Source: Symbiodinium natans
Lineage: Eukaryota; Sar; Dinophyceae; Suessiales; Symbiodiniaceae
Assembly (NCBI GenBank): GCA_905221605.1
Contig: CAJNDS010002252.1
Location: 240,001-304,000 of the forward strand
DNA: 64,000 nucleotides
Direction: 5' to 3'
Part shown: one piece after another, positions 40,390 to 50,562 of the stretch
Numbering within the stretch: position 1 is the first letter of the stretch
Layout: each line of letters begins with the position of its first letter
Notes under the pieces: generated by a model
Seen by the model: only the letters and a program-made list of their open reading frames with translations
Database searches by the model: none
What the model was told of the DNA's origin: nothing
Position numbers and translations under genes: made by a program

Positions 40390-41685
40390 CCGCCGCTCCC
40401 CCGCCCCCCCCTCCCCCCCCCAACTCAAAAAGGAAGTAAAAAGTCAGGGGGCTAAGGGCCTGCGCTAGGGTCTGCCTGGGATGTTGGGGGAGGTGCTGAG
40501 GGCTCAAGCCTCCACCCAAAACGCGTAAGTCTCACGGCAGACCCTGTCCCTGCTCCTTGATGATGTGGAGCTCCTGGCGGTCTTTCCATCCCTGCCCATG
40601 GTAGGCGCCATGGGGGAGGGGTTGAACGTTTAAGGGTGTAGGGGTTAGGGCTTATAGGCTTAGGGATACCAAGGCTGCCACCCACCCAAAGAGCCCCATA
40701 TCCCTTAGTTAAGGAATATGCCTTAAGTCATATCAAACGATCCCTATGCAGTTTAAGGAATTCGTAAGCCCTTCAATTAAGCTCCTCCCCTTGGGCTATC
40801 GCACCCTCGGGCCTCTCGGTTTTCAAGCAAGCTAGGAACCGCAAGGGTGCATACTCTAAGCCCTGCGCAGACCCCAAACCCTAAACCCTTGTTGCTTCAT
40901 GGGGCTAAGTTATGGGGGAATGTAAGGTTATTTCAAGGGACAAAGGAGGGACCCTCATAAGGGACCTTAGGGGTTATGTGGGGGTTATTTAGGGGCTACT
41001 TAGGTATAGAGGGACGCTACAAGGTACATAAAGTTGTTATATAGGGAAATAAGATGAAGGGTCCCTTCTAGGGGGTCCCTCCTTATGCGCTAAACCCTAA
41101 ACCCTAAACCCTATGGAGAAACCTGACTTGACTAGGGAATCAAGGGAGAATGGCCTTCCCTCCCCGCCGGTGTAGGGTCTCGGGTTTCAAGGGTATAAGG
41201 CTTAGGGTTTATAGGGTTTACAGGGTTTACAGGATTTATAGGGTTTATAGGGTGTATAGGGTTTATAGGGTTTAAAAGGGTTTAAAAGGGTATAAGGTTG
41301 GGTTTTATAGGGTCTGGGGTTTATGAACAGGATTTGGAGTCAATAGTTCTTATGTTTGGCCAACACCATCCATGTTCGCTTGACCTGCAAGTCTTCTGGC
41401 CAGTTGTACGCTGAGGTCGGGTCCCTTTTGGCAGTACTGGCCCATAGACCCCAAATCTGAAACCCCAACACCCTAAGCCCCAAAGCACCAAACTCGACAC
41501 TGCAAAACCCTAAGGCCACAAACCCAAACCAGACACCCCAAAACCCCAAGCCCCCAAACCCGAAACCCCAAACCATAAGCCCCAAAGCCCAAAGCCCAAA
41601 CACCAAGCCCCAAAACCCAAACCCTGAACCCTAAACCCCAAACCCCAAACCCTAGGCCCCCCAAACCCTAAACCCTAAACCCTCC
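40390..41685. other. Mixed repeats, no supported exon
   Basis: A C-rich tract at 40388-40421, an imperfect palindromic stretch at 40930-41080, TTTATAGGG-type octamers at 41205-41280 and C-rich degenerate heptamers at 41460-41690. Confidence 0.4.
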
Positions 41686-41689
41686 GAAG

Positions 41690-41722
41690 GAGCTCGACGC
41701 CTCGCCGTGTCCCCCTCGCGGG
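41690..41722 (+). CDS. Candidate short exon
   Basis: Follows CTCCGAAG and encodes ELDASPCPPRG, ending at a possible GA donor (GATGCC). CCCTAAA lies on both sides. Confidence 0.35.
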
Positions 41723-41729
41723 GATGCCC

Positions 41730-41815
41730 AGAACCCTAAACCCCAACCCTAAAGCCTAAAGCCTAAACCCTAAACCCTAAACCTTAAACCCTAAACCCTA
41801 AACCCTAAACCCTAA
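41730..41815 (+). repeat. Interstitial CCCTAAA array
   Basis: Mixed with CCTAAAG units on the left. Confidence 0.85.
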
Positions 41816-42449
41816 GCTGATTGACTTCAAAGAACGGGCCTTCAAGGTTTGTGCATGTAGGGTTCAGGGGGTTTAGGGTTTAAGGGTCAGGACGTTTAGG
41901 GTTTTAGGGTTTAGGGTTTGGGGTTGTTTGGGGTTTAGGGTTTAGGTTTAGGTTAGCATTTTCACTCCATAGTTGTGTTTAGAGGCTTTCTCCGGGCCGA
42001 AACCCTGAACCCCAGATGGGCAGGGGCATATGAAGCCCGTGTGTAGGGTTCATTAGGGCTTAGGGTTTAGGGTTTAGGGCCCAGGGCCCCCCCAACATTG
42101 CTTTGACGCCGAGTGTTAATTCTGGGTCGGACTCAGGTATGAGAAGCAAGGACGGGGCCTGCGTATTACGGCAGGGATTCTCAAGGGGGCCTCTGCTAGA
42201 GCTCGCAAAACTTCAGGGTTTAGCGCTAAACCATCTGCATAAGCCATCAAATCAAAGCACACGTTTTGCCATCAGCAGCTACGATGAGAACATACCTTGT
42301 GAGTACCAAAATGAAGCAACAATGTTTCTGTTTAGGGGCCTAACCTTACACCTTAACACACCCAGCCCTCTTAAACCTTTGAAGCCTTCGAAGACCTCCT
42401 AATAAAACTGAAACCTCTACCTCCTAAAACCTACCAAAGAAAGCTGAAG

Positions 42450-42550
42450 CTCCCGCTGTACATGGCGGACTCGCCCGGCTCCACTGGCGGGAGACCCTTG
42501 GATCACTGCCTGGGTGGCCACATCGCACTGCTCGCAAATCCGCAGATGAA
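42450..42550 (+). CDS. Candidate exon, unknown protein
   Basis: Follows AAGCTGAAG; 33 codons, with LPLYMADSPGSTGGRPLDHC and LGGHIALLANPQMK. The donor is GT (GTGGGTTT) at 42551, directly before TTTAGGG repeats. One of the most protein-like islands, but the family is not recognised. Confidence 0.55.
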
Positions 42551-42766
42551 GTGGGTTTAGGGTTTATAGTTTAGGGTTTAGGGTTTAAGCCTTACATGAC
42601 TTCACTTAGGGGGGGGTGCCAGCGCCAGCTGCAATGCCATACTAGTAGCATTCTCGTGGTGGATCGAAGTTCCAACATGGTGGATGGCAAGTCCGCGTGC
42701 GGCTCAATGTAGAACGGTGTGTGGAAGCTCCCTAAGCTGTATAGTCTCTCTTGTGAGTAGGGGGTC

Positions 42767-42845
42767 CGAAGTATGGGCCCTTAAAACGCTCCCCCGTTCT
42801 AGAGGCCTTGTATGCGCTATACATAATAAGGGCGCATACTTCGGA
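42767..42845. repeat. Fold-back with 19-bp arms
   Basis: TCCGAAGTATGGGCCCTTA pairs with TAAGGGCGCATACTTCGGA at one mismatch. Possibly a small MITE. Confidence 0.65.
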
Positions 42846-42964
42846 TGCCTTAGATAATCGCGGCTGATGTCGTTAGCTGCTCGCTGGGCATCCATTGCTT
42901 GACAGCTTTCATAGCCCCGAGCTCGAACATGCCCCTAAGGTCCATGCAGCCAAGGACTGCACCC

Positions 42965-43142
42965 CTAAGCCCTAAACCCTAAACCCTAAACACTAGTCCC
43001 TAGACCCTAGACCCTAGACTTACACCCTAAGCCCTAAGCCCTAAGCCCGAAGCCCTAAGCCCTAAGCCCTAAGCCCTAAGCCCTAAGCCCTAAGCCCTAA
43101 ACCCTAAACCCTAAACCCTAAACCCTAAACCCTAAACCCTAC
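42965..43142 (+). repeat. CCCTAAA/CCCTAAG array
   Basis: About 25 units with an internal block of at least ten CCCTAAG units, a homogenised variant. Confidence 0.9.
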
Positions 43143-43165
43143 ACCACCAACCGCCTGCCACTGAG

Positions 43166-43242
43166 GCATCGCTTTCTGGTGGCCTTCTCTGTGCCCAACC
43201 CCCCACAGTGGGTGCAGAGTCGAGCGGAGGCGGGGGGCTCAC
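43166..43242 (+). CDS. Candidate exon with textbook donor
   Basis: Follows CCACTGAG and encodes HRFLVAFSVPNPPQWVQSRA then EAGGS. It ends in CAC|GTGAGT, a consensus 5' splice site. The segment FLVA also occurs in NHL exon 3, but the relation is not established. Confidence 0.5.
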
Positions 43243-43437
43243 GTGAGTGGTTGAACCCTGCCCCCTAAACCCTACACCCTAAACCCTAAACCCTAAACCC
43301 TAAACCCTAAACCCGAATCTACAAGGTCTTGAAGGTTTCTGGGGTGCATTTTTGGGGGCACGCAAAAAAGCACTATGAGACTCTGGGAGCAACCCGCAAC
43401 ATCACTTGATGTAACAACAACACCCAGCTCTGGAGCC

Positions 43438-43560
43438 GGTTTAGGGTTCAGGGTTTAGGGTCAGGGTTTAGGGTTTAGGGTTTAGGGGTTAGGGGTTAGG
43501 GGTTAGGGTTTAGGGTTTAGGGGTTAGGGTTTAGGGTTTAGATTTCAGGGTTTGGGGTTT
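43438..43560 (+). repeat. TTTAGGG array with TTAGGGG variants
   Basis: Heptamer register is kept, but several units read GGGGTTA. Confidence 0.85.
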
Positions 43561-44036
43561 GGGGTTTGGGGTTTGGGGAGGAACGCGAGATGGTCATCCG
43601 AGCCCCTACAACATGGACCCCGTGACTTAGCGTACAGCCGTTAGTTATGGCTGTTTTCGGGCAGCTCCTTCTGTTAAGGAAGGGGTCACGGCCAGCAAGA
43701 TGTTCAAATGCTGTGGGTTGAGGGCTTTGGGATTTTGGGGGCAGAGGGCTGTTGCCATGGATCTGGTACTCATGTCTTTCTTTCTGTGCCTGCCGTGCAG
43801 GGTCGTCGATTGAGCCTTTGAGGGGGTATGTGGGTAGGAGATGCCTGTTATTATTCAGCTGATATGTAAAAACTAAAACCCTGCGACCCCGAAAACCCCC
43901 ATCCCGCACACATCCCAACCCTTCAGCCCAATCCCTGTACCCTAAACCCTGATCCACCAAGGCCCCAGAGAATCAACAGCATCAACCCAGTAAACCCTGT
44001 CAACTCCATATACCCCCTAGTCCCGCAGCTTTCAAA

Positions 44037-44105
44037 TAAACCCTAAACCCTAAATCCTAAACCCTAAACCAGCCCTAAACCCTCCTAAAGCCTAAACCCT
44101 ACACC
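44037..44105 (+). repeat. Degenerate CCCTAAA array
   Basis: CCCTAAA and CCTAAAG units. Confidence 0.8.
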
Positions 44106-44113
44106 CACGTGAG

Positions 44114-44150
44114 GCCCTGAACTTGGGCACCGAAGACGCGCGCGAGGCGG
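44114..44150 (+). CDS. Candidate short exon
   Basis: Follows CACGTGAG and encodes ALNLGTEDAREA, with a GT donor (GTCGTGG) at 44151. TTTAGGG follows downstream. Confidence 0.35.
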
Positions 44151-44361
44151 GTCGTGGCCGCCGCACGTGTAACATGTACTGTAGGGTGCTCTGTTTGGGG
44201 CTTAGTTTAAGGGTTTAGGGTTTAGGGTTTAGGGTTTAGGATTTAGGATTTAGGCTGTCGATTTGGCTTGTGGTTTGGTGTAAGCTTGGGGTTGTTGCAA
44301 CCAGTAGTGCAAGTCACAGATTAAGGTTAGCGCCTTGAGGCCCTGAAGGGTTGAGGGTCTA

Positions 44362-44499
44362 CTTGGAGGTTCATGGTACCTATTAACCAATTATAACTGT
44401 ACTTATAACCCGCTTATAAGCCCTGTAAGTGCCCAACGATGGTTATGTACAGTTATAAGTACAGTTCTAATTGGCTAGTAAGTACCATGAACCTCCAAG
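44362..44499. mobile_element. MITE family B, complete copy
   Basis: 138 bp from CTTGGAGGTTCATGGTAC to GTACCATGAACCTCCAAG, palindromic deep into the element, flanked by TA on both sides. TA duplications are typical of Tc1/mariner-type transposition. No ORF. Confidence 0.85.
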
Positions 44500-44709
44500 T
44501 AAGGTCTACGCTTTCAGGCGCATAGTGCCCTGAACCCATGGGCCATAGGGTTCAGGGTGTAGCGGCTTTACCTAGACGTCGATACCCTAAGAGGTTTATG
44601 GCTCGTATACCCAATAGGAATTATAGTAGTATAGGGTACAATACCCCAATTTTAGGGGTCCGCTTGGTCCCTGTGGTCGGTTTGGCATTCGACCGCAGCC
44701 CTTCAGAAA

Positions 44710-44795
44710 GGTTAGGGTTTAGGGTTTAGGGTTTAGGGTTTAGGGTTTAGGGTTTAGGGTTTAGGGTTTAGGGTTTAGGGTTTAGGGTTTAGGAG
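44710..44795 (+). repeat. Interstitial TTTAGGG array
   Basis: Twelve perfect units. Confidence 0.9.
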
Positions 44796-44995
44796 TTGCT
44801 AACGAAACCCTAGCCCTAAACCCTAAACCCAGATGCTCACGACCGGAGAACGCTGTCGTTCCGCCCTAAAAAGGTGATTCCAGTTTAAAAAAACAAAACC
44901 TAAACCCTAAACCCTAAATTCTAAACCCTAAACCCTAGGCAACCCCCGAGACTCTGCGGCAGTCTTGGGGGGATCCAACAATCCAGTGAGCTCAG

Positions 44996-45049
44996 GCGTG
45001 GACCTCTTCACTGGTGGCCGTGCACTTCATTGAGGCTCCCGGCGGCGCC
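44996..45049 (+). CDS. Candidate exon, unknown protein
   Basis: Follows GAGCTCAG and encodes AWTSSLVAVHFIEAPGGA. GC donors are possible at 45035 or 45043. CCCTAAA lies upstream and TTGAGGG-type repeats downstream. Confidence 0.4.
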
Positions 45050-45059
45050 TTTTGTTTTT

Positions 45060-45250
45060 GTTGCCGGAGGGGGGGAGGGTTGAGGGTTGAGGGTCTAGGG
45101 TCTAGGGTTTAGGGCTTATTAGGGTTTAGGGTTTATTAGAGTTTAGGGTTTATTGGGTTTATTAGGGTCTAGGGTTCAGGGTTTGGTCGGGTTTGGGGGT
45201 TTAGGTTGAGGGGTGCGGGTTAGGGGCTTGCAGGGCCTAGCTGGCTGCTG
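45060..45250 (+). repeat. Degenerate TTTAGGG/TTATTAGGG array
   Basis: Includes GGGTTTATT nonamers mixed with heptamers. Confidence 0.7.
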
Positions 45251-45830
45251 GGGTGTTGATGCGCTTTGGATGTTACGACCCTTAAACCCTACATGCCCTG
45301 AAGCCTGAGGGCTCTAGGTTTGGAGTTCAGGTTTGAGCTCCTGACATTAGCGTAGAGTCCATATGGGGGGTGCCAGGAGCAAGCATGAACTAGAGAAAGG
45401 TTGCAAAGCTTACATGAGCCCTGCCGCACCAAAGCCTTCAACAAGATCCTTAAAGCCCTTAAAGCCCTTAAAAAAGCCCTAAGAAACCTTAACAGCCCCA
45501 CTCCAAGCAGCTTTAGCCCGAACACCCAAATCTGCGAAATCCCTAAGAGGGGGGTCGCGAAGGCCCAACCCTTCCGAGCTTCGCATGCCGCTGCGTAGTT
45601 CTTTGCTCTTGGCGCCTGATGCCCTGCCTGAAACTCTGAAGCATCGATCTTTAAATGCTAGCAACCCAAAGCCTGGCCTAAACAACCCTACAAACCTGGC
45701 TAAATTACTCTGAATTACCTAAATCCCTATCAATTACTCAACAAATTACTCAAAATTGCCTAAATCCCCATTAATTGCATTAAAATTTCCTAGATCCCTA
45801 GAAACCCCAACCCTCCTCACAATGGGCCAG

Positions 45831-45905
45831 GCCATGGGCGAGGTGGCGCTCAACCGAGACCGGCCATGCTCCTTACCGAGCCCTCCGCCACTTGGACTCG
45901 CCTGA
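45831..45905 (+). CDS. Candidate exon, unknown protein
   Basis: Follows TGGGCCAG and encodes AMGEVALNRDRPCSLPSPPP before a stop at 45903. The 3' end is uncertain. Confidence 0.35.
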   Translation, partial: AMGEVALNRDRPCSLPSPPPLGLA

Positions 45906-46196
45906 AACTGCGCCTTTTTTTTGTTTTTCGATTTTAGGGATTTGGTCTAGGGTTTTTTTGGGATTTTAGGGCTTGTGTAGGTTTCATTTAAGGTTTTTAC
46001 GGTTTTTTGTGTTTAGGATTGAGGGTGGCATTTTTGTTCTGGGAGGGTTTGGGCTCAGGGTTCAGGACTTTCGGGTTTATAGGGTTATGGCATGGAAGGG
46101 GCTTTAGTGGGTCAGTTTTCCAAGTCAAGACTCACTACAAAGCCTTGTATGAGGGTCATGTAAGGGGCCTTCAGACGCCGGGCTATGTAGGCCCTA

Positions 46197-46320
46197 CTTG
46201 GAGGTTTAGGGTACTTAGCAGCCCAATCATAAGTGTAGTTATAACCCACTTATAAGCCCCTGAAGTACCCTAACAGGGTTATAATTGGTTGGGTTACTGA
46301 GTGCCCTGAATCTCCAGGTA
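46197..46320. mobile_element. MITE family B, diverged copy
   Basis: CTTGGAGGTTTAGGGTAC pairs with the right end GTGCCCTGAATCTCCAGG; flanked by TA on both sides. The terminal sequence has itself drifted toward a TTTAGGG unit. Confidence 0.75.
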
Positions 46321-46361
46321 GGGGCAACCCCAAATCCACCCCAAACCGCAAGTCTACTCAG

Positions 46362-46427
46362 GATCGACGCGCCACTCGTGGCTTGCGAGGACACCCTGTG
46401 CGTGTCTGTCTCGGTAGAGGATGAAGG
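46362..46427 (+). CDS. Candidate exon, unknown protein
   Basis: Follows TCTACTCAG and encodes IDAPLVACEDTLCVSVSVED. The donor may be GA (GATTTAG) at 46428 or an internal GC. It lies about 1 kb upstream of cysteine-rich exon B1. Confidence 0.5.
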
Positions 46428-46518
46428 GATTTAGTCTCAGGGGTTTTGAGGCTTTAGGGGTTAAGTGTTTAAGGTGTTGGCCTAAAACCTCAAACCCTAA
46501 GGTCCCGTGTGGCCCTAA

Positions 46519-46580
46519 GGAGCACTATATAGGAACCCCTCTACTTGAAGGCCCAAGTATATACTACCAAAGGTACATTA
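46519..46580. mobile_element. Dispersed repeat family D, copy 2
   Basis: Same order of motifs as 23313-23375. Confidence 0.45.
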
Positions 46581-46659
46581 GGGTGGGGCTCGAGGATACT
46601 TATGACTTTTTGTAGACTGGCCATCTCAGGGCCAGTCTAGAGTCTACAGGTGCGTGCGC

Positions 46660-47300
46660 GAGCCGATCTATGAATATTCGGCACGCAAGTCTTCCACTTT
46701 GCGGGTCCTCACTGGCAGTCGACTGTTTTGGGGCTCACGAAGTGTACGGTGTGATTGAAATCGAGAACTACTCTGACTCTCAGGGTCACGACGACCTGAT
46801 ACCCGCCGTGGCAAGCAGCGTCATCGCCTCGGTCGGCGGCTACGTCGAAATTGTGGGTCCCTTTTTTGCAAAGTGTTGCTAGATGTATGCAAAGACAATA
46901 TTCGTTAACTTATGATACCACTTATGATACCACAAAGTTTTTATACGTATATGATGAAATATGTTTAACCATAGTATACTTTATGCAGCTAAATAATCAC
47001 TATTATAGTATGATTGTGCATTGTAATTGCTTTTCATGGGATATGTACATGCATTCATGGTTGTTGCGTGTCTGAGGTTCACAATGTAATCTTTCTTATA
47101 CTAGGGGCATTTGAAGATGTGACGCTATAAAATGATAATTCAATGCGAACAGCAAACGCAGTACCATTTTATGATGTAAATATTCACTTGTAATTGTTGC
47201 ATAATGCAGTACTGGGTTCATGTACATGTTATGATTCAAGCATAAGCTCATCATTGCAATAGGGTTTAGGGTGTTTTGGGATGTCCTCCTAAACATACCT
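46660..47300. other. AT-rich unique block with a 70-codon open frame
   Basis: The frame at 46670-46882 (GVIEIENYSDSQGHDD, then VIASVGGYVEIVGPFF) looks protein-like but is isolated. The rest is AT-rich without motifs. Confidence 0.35.
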
Positions 47301-47310
47301 GCCCCATCCT

Positions 47311-47339
<29 letters not shown>
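47311..47339. repeat. Poly-C tract
   Basis: A run of about 29 C immediately before a CCCTAAA array. Confidence 0.9.
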
Positions 47340-47341
<2 letters not shown>

Positions 47342-47393
47342 GAAACAGCCCTAAACCCTAAACCCTAAACCCTAAACCCTAAACCCTAAACAG

Positions 47394-47465
47394 GAGGAGC
47401 TCCTTCGCACGCCCTCCCTTGGCACCTGCACCACCCGCTGCCTTGCGCCGAAGCGCCCCACGCCG
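47394..47465 (+). CDS. Cysteine-rich repeat protein, exon B1
   Basis: Follows AAACAG after a CCCTAAA array and encodes EELLRTPSLGTCTTRCLAPK then RPTP. G-x-CTT-x-C is the expected repeat core. The GT donor at 47466 joins in phase 0 to 47881. Confidence 0.7.
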
Positions 47466-47758
47466 GTCGAGGGTCTCAGAGGGAGTTTGGTTTCACTGAC
47501 TTTAGGGCTTTTGGGGCTTTGAGGGTTTTTAGGGCTTTTAGGGTTTTCGGGGCTTTTCTTGAGGGCTTTTGGGTTTAGAGCTTTTAGGCGTTTAGGGTTT
47601 TGAGTTTTTTGTTTTTTGGGCTTTTCGGGTTTTTCGGGGTTTTAGGGCTTTTAGGGTTTGACATTTTTAGGGTTTTGTGCGGTTTTGCTTTTGCATAGGG
47701 CCCCCCCCCCCCCCCCCCCCAGATTGCCCCCCTAGCATGCCCGGCAGGTCCAGCTGGC

Positions 47759-47880
47759 CCTAAACCCTAAACCCTAAATCCTCAACCCTAAACCCTAGAA
47801 ACCCTGACCCGAGCGCTAAACCCTAAATCCTAAACCCTAAATCCTAAACCCTAAACCCTAAATCCTAAACCCTAAACCCT
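47759..47880 (+). repeat. CCCTAAA/CCCTAAT array bracketed by a 13-bp duplication
   Basis: AGGTCCAGCTGGC (47746-47758) and AGGTCCAGCTCGC (47881-47893 region) flank the array. The last unit ends CCCTAG, which serves as the acceptor of exon B2. Confidence 0.85.
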
Positions 47881-47953
47881 AGGTCCAGCTCGCATGTTTC
47901 GCCGGCTTCTGGAGCCCTGCGGGGTTTTCTTGCCTTGCCCCCGAGGCGCGGGC
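47881..47953 (+). CDS. Cysteine-rich repeat protein, exon B2
   Basis: Encodes VQLACFAGFWSPAGFSCLAP, the L-x-C-x-x-G-x-x-x-P-x-x-F-x-C half that exon B1 lacks. Donor uncertain: GC at 47946 or GT at 47954. Confidence 0.7.
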
Positions 47954-48254
47954 GTGTTTTTTTTTGAGGGTCGATTTTTTTTTTTGGTGGGGGGGGGGGG
48001 GAAGGGGGGTTGGGGGTCTAAGGTTTGAATTTAAGGATTTGGGGGTTTTGTGGATTTGGGGGTTTTGGGGGTTTGGGGTTTAGGGTTCAGGGTTTCGGGT
48101 TTCGGGTTTGGGGTTCGGAGTTCAGGTTGTTTTGGGGCTTAGGGTTTGGGTGTTTGGGGTTTAGGGGTTTCGGGTTCAGGGGTTTAGGCTTAGGGTTTGG
48201 GTTGTGTAGGGGAATCATATCGGCTGGGTCTGGGGTCCTCCCTTGCTAAGCTGC

Positions 48255-48340
48255 TATAGGGTTTAGGGTTTCGGTTTAGGGTTTAGGGTTTAGGGCTTAG
48301 GGTTTAGGGTTTAGGGTTTAGGGTTTAGGGTTTAGGGTCT
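48255..48340 (+). repeat. Interstitial TTTAGGG array
   Basis: About twelve units. Confidence 0.9.
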
Positions 48341-48377
48341 ATCTACATCCTGAAGCTCAAACCTCAAACCCCGAAAG

Positions 48378-48450
48378 CGCTGGGTCTGCCCCTGGGCTTG
48401 GGGATTCTCCACGGCCAGGAGGGCGAGAGGGGCCATGCAGGGCTTACCGG
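48378..48450 (+). CDS. Candidate exon, unknown protein
   Basis: Follows CCCCGAAAG and encodes LGLPLGLGILHGQEGERGHA. The GT donor at 48451 merges into a TTTTAGGG repeat. Confidence 0.4.
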
Positions 48451-48505
48451 GTTTTAGGGTTTAGGGTTTAGGGTTTAGGGTTTAGGGTTTAGGGTTTAGG
48501 GTTTA
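48450..48505 (+). repeat. Interstitial TTTAGGG array
   Basis: Eight units directly after the candidate exon. Confidence 0.85.
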
Positions 48506-48825
48506 GCGTGCAGGGTTTGGAGCCTTTTTTGATGGAGTTTTGTGCAGGAGTTTGTTGGGAATAGTTGGGGAGGTGAGAGAGACGATGGCAAGAAGCTTCG
48601 CCATAATTCCGGAGAAGGAGAAGGCGTCTAGAATCGTAATGGTGGTCGAGGTTTTTGGGGTTTGGGGTTTAGGAAGCTAGTTCTTAGTTTGGGCTAAACC
48701 CTAAGTAAACCCTAAACCCTTGTGTGTGTGGGTGTGCGTATGTCAGCGATCCACCCTGCATGGACATCGCACAGACCATGGGAGAGGGCCGCAAAAGGCA
48801 GGTAGGATGCAAGCTTGCTAGTGGG

Positions 48826-48926
48826 TTGGGATGTTCCCCCTTGTACGAACAGTCCATAGTTGTGATTAGAAAAGGGGTACTATATTCCCTATTAAGGCCT
48901 GCTCGTATAAGGGGGGAGCATCCCAA
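48826..48926. mobile_element. MITE family A, complete copy
   Basis: 101 bp from TTGGGATGTTCCCCC to GGAGCATCCCAA, flanked by a perfect 8-bp duplication, CTAGTGGG (48818-48825, 48927-48934). Confidence 0.9.
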
Positions 48927-49040
48927 CTAGTGGGTGTGTTTCACAGGGCTTAGGGCCGGGCTTTGGGGTCGAGTTTGCTGGGCCATTCTAGGGTTTGGGT
49001 TTTAGGGTTTAGGGTTTAGGGTCTAGGGCCCTTTTGCCAG

Positions 49041-49090
49041 GTGCAGGAGGAAGCTACTTGCGCTGTGCCTGTGGGCTTGGCTCTCAGCTC
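49041..49090 (+). CDS. Candidate exon, unknown protein
   Basis: Follows TTTTGCCAG and encodes VQEEATCAVPVGLALSS before TGA. A GT donor at 49071 is possible. TTTAGGG lies before it and CCCTAAA after it. Confidence 0.4.
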
Positions 49091-49119
49091 CTGAGGTCCA
49101 AGTCGCAAGCCATTTGGGT

Positions 49120-49235
49120 TTCCCTAAACCCTAAACCCTAAACCCTAGACCCTAAACCCTAAACCCTAAACCCTAGACCCTAGACCCTAGACCCTAAACC
49201 CCAACCCTAAACCCTAAACCCTAAACCCTAAACCC
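49120..49235 (+). repeat. CCCTAAA/CCCTAGA array
   Basis: About sixteen units with a block of CCCTAGA variants. Confidence 0.9.
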
Positions 49236-49629
49236 GAGGCTTTGTGGTTTAAATTGCTCAGGCTTGCCCCCCTCCCCCCCCACGCTACACCGAGGGTAGA
49301 ACCACCTAAAGAAGGGACCCATGCATTCGGAATTGTGGGTGGGGGTGGGGGGGGGGGGACCACCTAAACCATTTAGGGTTTCAGGGTTTAGGGTTTAGGG
49401 TTTAAAGTTAAGGTATAGGGTTCAGGGTTTAGAGTTAGAATTGCGTAGGGAGGAAGTCTAGGGTTTGGGCAAGGTGTTGCAGAGTTCAGGGCTGGGTTTG
49501 GGGCCTTAGGGGCTCATGGGGCTTATGGTTCAAAACCCTAAATTCCATAAACGGCCTGTAGGGTTTAGGGTTTGGGGTTTAGGGCGTGGCGTTCAGGGTG
49601 GGGGGAGGGGGGAATAGCGTGTCGTGCAG

Positions 49630-49673
49630 GCATCGAAGATGCCGACGATCCCGCCTGCGAAGGCTTCGTGGAG
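49630..49673 (+). CDS. Candidate exon, unknown protein
   Basis: Follows CGTGCAG and encodes IEDADDPACEGFVE, with GT donor (GTCGGTGG) at 49674. The acidic, cysteine-containing sequence is protein-like. Confidence 0.4.
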
Positions 49674-50003
49674 GTCGGTGGCTTGGGGCCTTCCTGGCTG
49701 TCTCAGCCTCGAGATCGGAACTCGCTGAACCTCATTTTAGGGACCCAAAAAGGACATAAGCATGACTATGTTATAGGGATATCCCACCTATGGTAACCCA
49801 AACCTCCGACACAAAACCCTTAGAAACACGTTTAAGATTCTGGGCTTGGGGTTTAGGCAGGATTGAGTTTGATTGTCTCTATGGGAATGGGCAACCCTTA
49901 GACCCCTGTGTAGTTTTGACCACTCTTTGGCTTCGAAATGTGCTTAGACAGCGCATGACCCCAAACTCTACACCCCCAAACCCTCAGCCGCCTTAACCAT
50001 TAT

Positions 50004-50090
50004 ACCCTAAACCCTAAACCCTAATCCCTAATCCCTAAACCCTAAACCCTAAACCCTAAACCATATAAACCCTAAACCCTAAACCCTAGC
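50004..50090 (+). repeat. Interstitial CCCTAAA array
   Basis: About twelve units with CCCTAAT variants. Confidence 0.85.
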
Positions 50091-50122
50091 AGCCCCATTC
50101 CTCTACACCTTCTGCCTGGCAG

Positions 50123-50163
50123 ACGCTGCCGCCGGGGTCTGCCTGTGCTCCGAGGAGCCTTAT
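50123..50163 (+). CDS. Cysteine-rich protein, exon C1
   Basis: Follows TGCCTGGCAG and encodes AAAGVCLCSEEPY. The GC donor at 50164 joins in phase 0 to 50563. A GT donor five bases later is the alternative. Confidence 0.5.
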
Positions 50164-50184
50164 GCCGGGTTGAAGGCTAAGGGG

Positions 50185-50260
50185 TTAGGGTTTAGGGTTT
50201 AGGGTTTAGGGTTTAGGGTTCAGGGTTCAGGGTTTAGGGTCTAGGGTTTAGGGGTTTCGG
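50185..50260 (+). repeat. Interstitial TTTAGGG array
   Basis: About ten units, with TTCAGGG variants on the right, 20 bp after exon C1. Confidence 0.85.
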
Positions 50261-50287
50261 TTCAGGGTAATCAAGGGCTTCGGACTC

Positions 50288-50410
50288 GTACCCTTAAGGT
50301 TGTACCCCTAAAGGTTCCCCTCAATATAATCCGAATATGGCCATTATACTACCTAAAGGAGTCCTTAAGAAGGGTTCCCCAAACCCAAGGGTACAACCTT
50401 AGGGGTCCAC
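50288..50410. mobile_element. MITE-like family F, copy 2
   Basis: AAGGTTGTACCCCTAAAGG on the left and CAAGGGTACAACCTTAGG on the right form inverted ends. It is the reverse-orientation match to 39436-39545. Confidence 0.7.
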
Positions 50411-50454
50411 GGTAGTAAACCCCCTAAACCCTAACCCCTAAACCCCAAAACCTC

Positions 50455-50548
50455 TAAAACCCTAATCCCTAAACCCTAAACCCTAAACCCCTAAACCCTA
50501 AACCCTGAACCCTAAACCTTGAACCCTAAACCCGAAACCCTAAACCCT
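50455..50548 (+). repeat. Degenerate CCCTAAA array
   Basis: CCCTAAA with CCTTGAA and CCCGAAA variants, up to the acceptor of exon C2. Confidence 0.85.
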
Positions 50549-50562
50549 GCCTATAAGTGCAG

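Noticed and set aside
43010-43140. CRISPR-like regularity
   Set aside because: The repeats are uninterrupted heptamers without spacers and the genome is eukaryotic.
48025-48249. Open frame rich in GLGFRV and similar
   Set aside because: This is the translation of TTTAGGG-type repeats, which stay open in one or two frames; the same pattern appears at 41340-41664 and 30127-30324.
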